Source of the DNA: Phoenicibacter sp963592435
GTDB taxonomy: Bacteria; Actinomycetota; Coriobacteriia; Coriobacteriales; Eggerthellaceae
Direction of reading: 5' to 3'
Assembly (NCBI GenBank): GCA_963592435.1
Contig: CAVAWT010000021.1
Location: forward strand, 1-27,218
Length of the DNA: 27,218 nucleotides
In this document: piece by piece, positions 22,331-27,218 of the stretch
How positions within the stretch are numbered: position 1 is the first letter of the stretch
Layout of the letters: every line of letters starts with the position of its first letter
Program-made: the position numbers and the translations under genes
The notes under the pieces: model-generated
What the model saw: only the letters and a program-made list of their open reading frames with translations
Database searches by the model: none
What the model was told of the DNA's origin: nothing

Positions 22331-23098
22331 ATGCCACTCACTCAAACAGATGTCGAAAACGTTTCGTTCGCGATTTCAAAAAAAGGTTATGACGTTGACG
22401 AGGTTGACGTTTTTTTGGAGCAAGTCGCCAACGACATCGCGGAATATGTCGACACAATAAATGACCTGAAGGCGCAGTTGGGTGACAAGGAGGTGGCAGA
22501 AAAACAAGCTGGTCCAACGCATGTTTCTGAAGACAGTTTTGACGATTATGAAGATCTCGACGACAAAGATCTAAATGCACTGCTTGCAGAAAAGGACGAG
22601 CTCATCGAGCAGTTGCAAAGAGATCTTGACAACAAAACTGCAAACGACTCAGCAATTTCACAAGCACTCATTGTTGCGCAGCGTTCTGCTGATGAGATCA
22701 TAGCGAAGGCAAACACCAAGGCAGATGTGACAATTCAGGACGCACACGATGAGGCAGACAGAATTGTCAATCGTGCTGAGACAGAAAAAGAAAACATCAT
22801 GGCTGCGATTGCAAAGCTTGAAGAAGAGCGCGAGGGAAGCAGAAATGGTTATGCTGATATGCTTCGCGACTTCATTGAGGATGCAAACACCAAGCTTAAT
22901 AACCTTGGATATGACGACGACGTTCAGGCAATTCCTTATGACGACATTCAAACGTCGGGCGTTGATTATGAACAGCCAAGCGTGGATTTTGGTTCTGATG
23001 ATCTCGGTCAAACAGCTTATGCTGAGCCGATGCATGTCGTTGAGAAGGACATGAGCGGTTTTGGTGACTTAGCTGATGAGGATGACGATCTCGATTAA
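22331..23098 (+). CDS. divIVA: DivIVA domain cell-division/polarity protein
   Basis: DivIVA proteins bind curved membrane at poles and septa and organise growth and division. The preferred start is ATG at 22331, because the upstream in-frame GTG (22322) is part of the ribosome site AGAGGTG. The ~255-residue product has the N-terminal DivIVA lipid-binding domain (LTQTDVENVSFAISKKGYDV, then DEVDVFLEQVANDIAEYVD, residues about 3-43), an acidic linker, a coiled coil (about 80-185, with ADEIIAKANTKADVTIQDAH), and an acidic C-terminal tail ending DEDDDLD. In actinobacteria, DivIVA (Wag31) interacts with wall synthesis, consistent with its LCP and GH25 neighbours. Confidence 0.9.
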   Translation: MPLTQTDVENVSFAISKKGYDVDEVDVFLEQVANDIAEYVDTINDLKAQLGDKEVAEKQAGPTHVSEDSFDDYEDLDDKDLNALLAEKDELIEQLQRDLDNKTANDSAISQALIVAQRSADEIIAKANTKADVTIQDAHDEADRIVNRAETEKENIMAAIAKLEEEREGSRNGYADMLRDFIEDANTKLNNLGYDDDVQAIPYDDIQTSGVDYEQPSVDFGSDDLGQTAYAEPMHVVEKDMSGFGDLADEDDDLD

Positions 23099-23104
23099 AT
23101 AATT

Positions 23105-23129
23105 TAACTTCTAATCGAAGTTAGGTTTT
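23105..23129 (+). terminator. Possible weak terminator after divIVA
   Basis: TAACTTC (23105-23111) and GAAGTTA (23117-23123) form a 7-bp stem with a 5-nt loop, followed by GGTTTT. The stem is AT-rich and the T tract short, so termination would be partial at best. Confidence 0.35.
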
Positions 23130-23173
23130 ACATATCTTATAACTCTAACCATCTGAAAAGAGCAGGAGGAAAA

Positions 23174-25228
23174 ATGAGATTTTTAAGAGTTTTTCTTAGT
23201 GCTGTGCTTGTCTTTTGCCTGTGCCCGATTAATGCAAGGCATGCGCAAGCGGAGGAACAAAACGGTGAGAAGACAGAGGAGTTGAAAGCAAACAGCTGGC
23301 GCTTTTCAAATGGAGTCCCAATTGCGGAGGATGAAATCAGTGATGGTGATGCGTCACTTTCGTCGGATGCGAGTTTAAGCGTTGATTATGTTGCAAGAGG
23401 CATTGATGTCAGTGAATGGCAAGGTGACATTGACTGGGATGCTGTCAAAAACTCTGGTCAGGTCGATTTTGCAATAATACGTTGTGGTTTTGGAACAACG
23501 AGTGGTGGGCGTGCTGACTACAAATGGGAGCGAAATGTTTCAGAATGTGAGAGACTTGGCATCCCCTACGGCGTCTATCTTTATTCGTATGCAACAAGCT
23601 GGGACGATCTCAATTCAGAGGTTCAGCACACTCTCGATTTGTTGCAGGGGTTGCGACCTTCCTATCCAGTGTTTTTCGACATGGAAGACAATTCAACGAC
23701 ATTTTTGGGAAAGGAGACCCTGACATCTTTCGGTTTGAGTTTCTGCGAACAAATTGAAGAGGCGGGATATCGCGCTGGTGTTTATTCAAACACAAATTGG
23801 TTCACGAACATTTTGGATGGCGATCGTTTTGATGCCTATGTTAAATGGTGCGCACAATATAACACAGTTTGCACGTACCAAGGAAGGTATTCAATCTGGC
23901 AATATTCCTCAGAAGGAAGTGTTCCTGGAATTTCTGGTAACTGTGACATGAATTATCAACTTGAAAAACTGTCAACAACAGAGTCGCAGTATTCTGGAGC
24001 ATATGATTTCAATTATTACGTCACCGCTAACCCTGATGTTGAAAAAGCTTATTCTAGAAACAGAGCGTTGACCTTCAATCACTATTTAACTTATGGAATA
24101 AAAGAAGGCAGGCAGGCTTCTGCATCGTTCGATCCGAAGTTCTATGCGGAACGCCACGATGACATTTCCAAAGCTTTTGGCACAGACTACAAACAGATTG
24201 TTAATCATTATCTAACATATGGCATGTATGAAGGAAGAGAAGGTTCAGCAGTGCTTGACCCAGTCTTTTATCGTGAGAGATATGCTGACTTGCAAAAGGT
24301 CTATGGCACTGACTATAAAAAAATAATTCTGCATTTCATGGATTATGGAATGAATGAGGGCCGCCAAGGCTCGGTTGTTTTTGACCCTTCTGCCTATAAG
24401 GAACATCAAAGCGACTTGCAAAAGGCTTTCGGAGGCACAATGAAACTTTATTACTCTCATTTCATGGTTTACGGAATGAATGAGGGAAGGGTTGCATCTT
24501 TGGCTTTTGATCCTGCCTATTACAAATCAACACAGAGTGATCTTGCAAAGGCCTATGGCAATAACAATAAAAAGTATTACTATCACTTCATTAAAACAGG
24601 AATGAAGGACGGCAGGCGAGCGTCAGTCATTTTTGACCTTGATTATTACAAAAACAAATATGAAGATGTCGCAGAAGAGTACGGTGACAATAACAAAAAA
24701 TACTATTATCACTTCCTTATTTCTGGCGTTTCGGAGGCGTGCCAAGGGTCTGAAGATTTTAGGTTGGGAGCCTATTACAACAAAAATTCTGACTTAAGAA
24801 GCGCGTATGGATTGAGTCTTAAGGAGTATTATTTACACTTTGTAATTTATGGTAGCAAAGAAAAGCGCGAAGCGAAGAATTGCGACACTTTGAACTCACC
24901 AATCACATCGCTTGGGGGAGTGGACTATTCTCCAGTCTATGATGAAAAGACCTATTTCAATGCATATTCTGATTTGCAAAAGGCCTACACCTTCAAGAAT
25001 CACGAGACACTGATTGATGATCGAGGGTTGTTGCAGCATTTCTTGGATTATGGCATGAGCGAGAAGAGAAGTGCGAAGTCATCTTTTGACGTTAATTCCT
25101 ATTACAACGAATATCCTGATTTGCGTGCAGCATTTGGCAAGTCGTGGAAAAAGTATTACATCCACTATGTTGAATATGGTCAAAAAGAGGGAAGACACAC
25201 GTCTGGTTGCAACACTTTGAAGAATTAA
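23174..25228 (+). CDS. Secreted GH25 muramidase with nine C-terminal repeats
   Basis: GH25 enzymes cleave the MurNAc-GlcNAc bond of peptidoglycan. The 684-residue protein has a signal peptide (about 1-26, cleavage near ARHAQA), a Ser/Asp-rich linker, and a GH25 domain (about 72-265) with GIDVSEWQG (D78) and PVFFDMED (D169, E171, the DxE catalytic motif), plus YSIWQYSS near its end. Residues 277-684 hold nine repeats of about 42 residues with the consensus FDPxxYxxxxxDLxKAYG, then a variable stretch and HFxxYGMxEGRxxS; repeats 7 and 8 carry insertions and lose part of EGR. The repeats probably mediate wall binding or adhesion. GGAGG lies just before the ATG. It ends 7 nt before the 3' end of rnpB on the other strand. 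Confidence 0.93.
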   Translation: MRFLRVFLSAVLVFCLCPINARHAQAEEQNGEKTEELKANSWRFSNGVPIAEDEISDGDASLSSDASLSVDYVARGIDVSEWQGDIDWDAVKNSGQVDFAIIRCGFGTTSGGRADYKWERNVSECERLGIPYGVYLYSYATSWDDLNSEVQHTLDLLQGLRPSYPVFFDMEDNSTTFLGKETLTSFGLSFCEQIEEAGYRAGVYSNTNWFTNILDGDRFDAYVKWCAQYNTVCTYQGRYSIWQYSSEGSVPGISGNCDMNYQLEKLSTTESQYSGAYDFNYYVTANPDVEKAYSRNRALTFNHYLTYGIKEGRQASASFDPKFYAERHDDISKAFGTDYKQIVNHYLTYGMYEGREGSAVLDPVFYRERYADLQKVYGTDYKKIILHFMDYGMNEGRQGSVVFDPSAYKEHQSDLQKAFGGTMKLYYSHFMVYGMNEGRVASLAFDPAYYKSTQSDLAKAYGNNNKKYYYHFIKTGMKDGRRASVIFDLDYYKNKYEDVAEEYGDNNKKYYYHFLISGVSEACQGSEDFRLGAYYNKNSDLRSAYGLSLKEYYLHFVIYGSKEKREAKNCDTLNSPITSLGGVDYSPVYDEKTYFNAYSDLQKAYTFKNHETLIDDRGLLQHFLDYGMSEKRSAKSSFDVNSYYNEYPDLRAAFGKSWKKYYIHYVEYGQKEGRHTSGCNTLKN

Positions 25229-25235
25229 TAAGTTT

Positions 25236-25633
25236 GCGGAGATTCTATAAGCCGGGTTCTGTCGTTGTTTTGAACCGAGAGAGAGAAAGGAAAAAGGAGG
25301 ACCAAAACAACTCGGCGGTCATTTATCTTGGATGTGCGTCACCGCACACCTCCAGCACGCAACCCGAATGCGAGGAAGAGACGCCTCATGTGCACTCCTA
25401 TTTGCGCTTGCTCCAGATGGGGTTTGTCAAGCCATGTTGTTACCAACATGCTGGTGCGCTCTTACCACACCGTTTCAGCTTTTCTCGCGCTATCAAAACG
25501 CGGGAGTTTTCTTTTCTGCGACACTAATCCGTCGGGTTACCCCGCCCAGCCGTTAGCTGGCATCTTGTCTCTTTGGAGCCCGGACTTTCCTCACATCCAA
25601 AAAATTCAGATGCGTTCCCGCCCAAATCTCCGC
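25236..25633 (-). ncRNA. rnpB: RNase P RNA (bacterial, type A-like)
   Basis: RNase P RNA is the catalytic RNA that matures tRNA 5' ends. On the minus strand the 5' region reads GCGGAGATTTGGGCGGG and then GAGGAAAGTCCGGGCTCC, the universally conserved 5' core of bacterial RNase P RNA. The 3' region ends with ACCCGGCTTATAG followed by AATCTCCGC. The two ends pair as helix P1 (GCGGAGATT with AATCTCCGC), which fixes the boundaries at about 25633 and 25236, giving about 398 nt. Open frames in this interval are chance. It converges on the GH25 gene with a 7-nt gap. Confidence 0.95.
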
Positions 25634-25639
25634 TTAATC

Positions 25640-25648
25640 ATTTTACCA
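25640..25648 (-). promoter_or_regulatory. rnpB promoter (extended -10)
   Basis: On the minus strand TGGTAAAAT (25648-25640) is a TGN-extended -10 box, and the predicted start 7 nt downstream falls exactly on the first G of the P1 helix (25633). The -35 region (TCTTAA, 18-nt spacer) is weak. Confidence 0.6.
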
Positions 25649-26003
25649 AAGTTTTATTGAAATTTAAGAAAAAGCATTTAAATGCCTCTGCGAACATTTA
25701 CCACTGACTTCGTTTGCGCCTTAAATGAATTTTTAGACTAATACTAGTCCAAATGGGTACGTTTTCTAAACATCTTTCAAGAACAAATGTCGATGCCGGA
25801 TTATTGTTCGAATTCGCTCAATTTCGGTGTTTCTGCCTCCTAGAGCGCTTCATTAAATCGCTTATTCTTTCCTTCGTGTAGCGGTTAGTACACGTCATTT
25901 GAGAAACACGATTATCTGAAGCACTGCAGACAGCAGATAAGCCTGTGCTTTCGCAGGCAAAGCATGCCAATGGTGAGCATCATAAAAGGCAGAACCAACA
26001 CAG
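25649..26003. other. Gene-free region with several hairpins
   Basis: I see no gene in these 355 bp. Inverted repeats include GCATTTAAATGC (about 25675-25686), GACTA-ATAC-TAGTC (near 25737-25750), CGTGTA-GCGGTTAG-TACACG (25875-25894), TTATCTG with CAGATAA (25912-25918 and 25934-25940) and GCCTG with CAGGC (25941-25945 and 25954-25958). The last two lie just beyond the stop of the leftward DUF5648-type gene and could serve as its 3'-end structure, although no T tract follows in that direction. Confidence 0.55.
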
Positions 26004-27218
26004 TCACTCAGAAGGATAATCTTGCCATGGGGTTATTGTGTCCTCTGTTTCACCAAACTCAATAATGTTAACTTGCGCCTTTTTGTTGTATTCAACTCCA
26101 TTATAAAGTGCACCATTAATTAGTCGCATATTCTCGCCAAAGCCCTCAGACATAAGCATCTTCTGAGTCTTTCCGTTGCAAGTGATATATCGCCACATAC
26201 TGTTACCCAGTCGGTAATGCTCATAAACTTTTTGACCAACCTTCAAGTACTCACTCCCATTGTTATGATGTGCCCATTTAACATAAATGGTCATGTCCTT
26301 GGTGATTGGTGTGTTAAAGTCGAATTTTTTTGTGCAGTCTTTATCTGAATAATAGCCTTGGAAAACCCAGTCCCACCTAAAAATCATGTAGGGTTGATGC
26401 TTTCCAGCATCAGTTTTCCCTTCGCCATATGAATGGACTTGCCCGTCGCTTCCCCTTGCCGAAAAGGTTGAGTCCCTCCATTTTATCTTGTTGTTAAACT
26501 TCTGAGTGTTCTCAGTTAACTTATAACCGTCTTCAACATAGAATTCTGGCATTGGAGCTGCCCCAGTTTCAATTTTCACTGTCCACACTCTTGCTCCTGA
26601 AGGGGATGCAGAATAGCCATCTATGGCTCCGCACCCTGAGCACCGCTTTTTGTCATACGCTTCCCGGTCAACAATAGTTTTGTATCCTTTAACTCTTGAG
26701 TATTTATAAACAGAACTGTGTCCACAAAAATATCTTCCTCCATCTTGCTTGATAGCGAAGAAGAAAATGTCCTGACTCTTTACTACCTCATATTTTTCAT
26801 CTCCTTTATGCAAATCGTCAATACCACAGAAAGAACAGATCGAATGACTTTTGCTCTCATAAATTGCCTCTTGATGCGTCAAGGCAGAATAGTGCGTTGT
26901 GTTCCACGTGTGGTCGTGTTTTATTCCATACCAGCTCACACCCTCTGCACTCCAGCCTGACCTGACAAGGCTCGCGTTTTCATCAGTTGATGTCGTGAAA
27001 TTGTGAGTTCCAACCTGCGCATTTGGGTTGTATTGGCGAAGCAGTGCGACCTCCTTGTTGTCGTCTGAATACCACCCGATGCCTTCGTCCGTCCAACCAA
27101 CTTTAACAAGGTTGTCCCTTTCTTTTGCGTTAAGAGTGTAGTGGTGATCTCCAGCGTATTTGTTGTAAAGACGATAAACTGGCGTGTTGCTTGTCTTTGG
27201 AGCAATCCAGCCTGTGCC
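26004..27218 (-). CDS. DUF5648-type repeat surface protein (5' end outside the window)
   Basis: The frame stays open to the right edge, giving at least 404 residues with no start inside the window. The first ~98 residues hold two DUF5648-type units (VYRLYNKYAGDHHYTLNAKE then LVKVGWTDEGIGWY; then a NPNAQVGTHNFTTS unit with LVRSGWSAEGVSWYG), the secreted-protein module typically written VYRLYNPxxGDHHYT. Next come zinc-knuckle-like pairs (CSFCG, CSGCG). An InlB-type (Listeria-Bacteroides) repeat follows (FRWDWVFQGYYSDKDCTKKF to TIYVKWA), and then an unmatched C-terminal domain (about 305-404). An extracellular role is inferred; the signal peptide would lie off the window. The GTG at 26939 is not a credible start, because the DUF5648 homology continues upstream of it. 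Confidence 0.82.
   Translation of the reverse strand, partial: GTGWIAPKTSNTPVYRLYNKYAGDHHYTLNAKERDNLVKVGWTDEGIGWYSDDNKEVALLRQYNPNAQVGTHNFTTSTDENASLVRSGWSAEGVSWYGIKHDHTWNTTHYSALTHQEAIYESKSHSICSFCGIDDLHKGDEKYEVVKSQDIFFFAIKQDGGRYFCGHSSVYKYSRVKGYKTIVDREAYDKKRCSGCGAIDGYSASPSGARVWTVKIETGAAPMPEFYVEDGYKLTENTQKFNNKIKWRDSTFSARGSDGQVHSYGEGKTDAGKHQPYMIFRWDWVFQGYYSDKDCTKKFDFNTPITKDMTIYVKWAHHNNGSEYLKVGQKVYEHYRLGNSMWRYITCNGKTQKMLMSEGFGENMRLINGALYNGVEYNKKAQVNIIEFGETEDTITPWQDYPSE

Noticed and set aside
25207..25660. Three plus-strand open frames after the GH25 gene
   Set aside because: They lie on the antisense strand of RNase P RNA, whose conserved 5' and 3' cores and P1 pairing are clear.
25870..25945. tRNA gene suggested by a D-arm-like GCGGTTAG loop
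   Set aside because: No anticodon stem of five pairs, no TTC T-loop and no matching acceptor strand within tRNA length.
26936..27205. Minus-strand 89-codon frame at the right edge
   Set aside because: The alternative frame encodes two clear DUF5648-type units continuous with the 26004-26939 protein, so this frame is a shadow.

Overview
The window reads as one stretch of a moderately low-GC, anaerobe-like chromosome. The best guess is a Coriobacteriia-type actinobacterium. The evidence is a methionine aminopeptidase with an N-terminal SEC-C knuckle, a DivIVA protein, a long LCP protein, GH25 and DUF5648-type surface proteins, a sortase-like IPATGD tail, and several genes whose -10 box lies only 6-8 nt before the start codon. 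The taxon is inferred; no 16S or marker gene is present to settle it.

Region 1 (1-6581) is an aromatic amino acid block built around a divergent promoter at 4602-4702. Leftward run aroF (DAHP synthase), tyrA and pheA (chorismate mutase/prephenate dehydratase), tightly packed, followed by an orphan GrdX-family gene and a TetR regulator with a perfect palindrome in its promoter. Rightward run aroC and aroK. An 11-bp odd palindrome, ATGGCWGCCAT, occurs 11 times perfectly. It clusters just beyond the 3' ends of both aro arms and of tetR, supplies the tail and stop codon of aroK, and also occurs inside grdX.

Region 2 (6582-8983) holds a single-frame fusion of type II 3-dehydroquinase (AroQ) with an M24 metallopeptidase. 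It meets a SEC-C methionine aminopeptidase, also M24, tail to tail with a 4-nt overlap. A tRNA-Gln(CUG) follows. With aroF, aroC, aroK, tyrA and pheA, the window encodes most of the route to prephenate and phenylpyruvate; aroB, aroE and aroA are absent and must lie elsewhere if the pathway is complete.

Region 3 (8984-18186) is accessory: a Tat-exported lipase-like surface protein, an iron-dependent alcohol dehydrogenase, a SotB-like MFS exporter, and a module of three unrecognised genes bracketed by two identical 67-bp direct repeats (14473-14539 and 18120-18186). Two of the three are overlapping tandem paralogues that share a possible degenerate kinase/aminoglycoside-phosphotransferase-like signature (Lys, Glu, HxDxxxxN). 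The third is divergent, starts with TTG, and has a CxxC and an SGSCSGH motif. This module is the best candidate for an undescribed system. GGGGTCWGACCCC odd palindromes mark the intergenic regions of this segment.

Region 4 (18243-27218) is housekeeping and cell envelope: ligA, an LCP cell-wall ligase, a ModE-like regulator (convergent), divIVA, a secreted GH25 muramidase with nine ~42-residue repeats, RNase P RNA (minus strand), a 360-bp gap with several hairpins, and the 3' part of a DUF5648-type protein running off the right edge.
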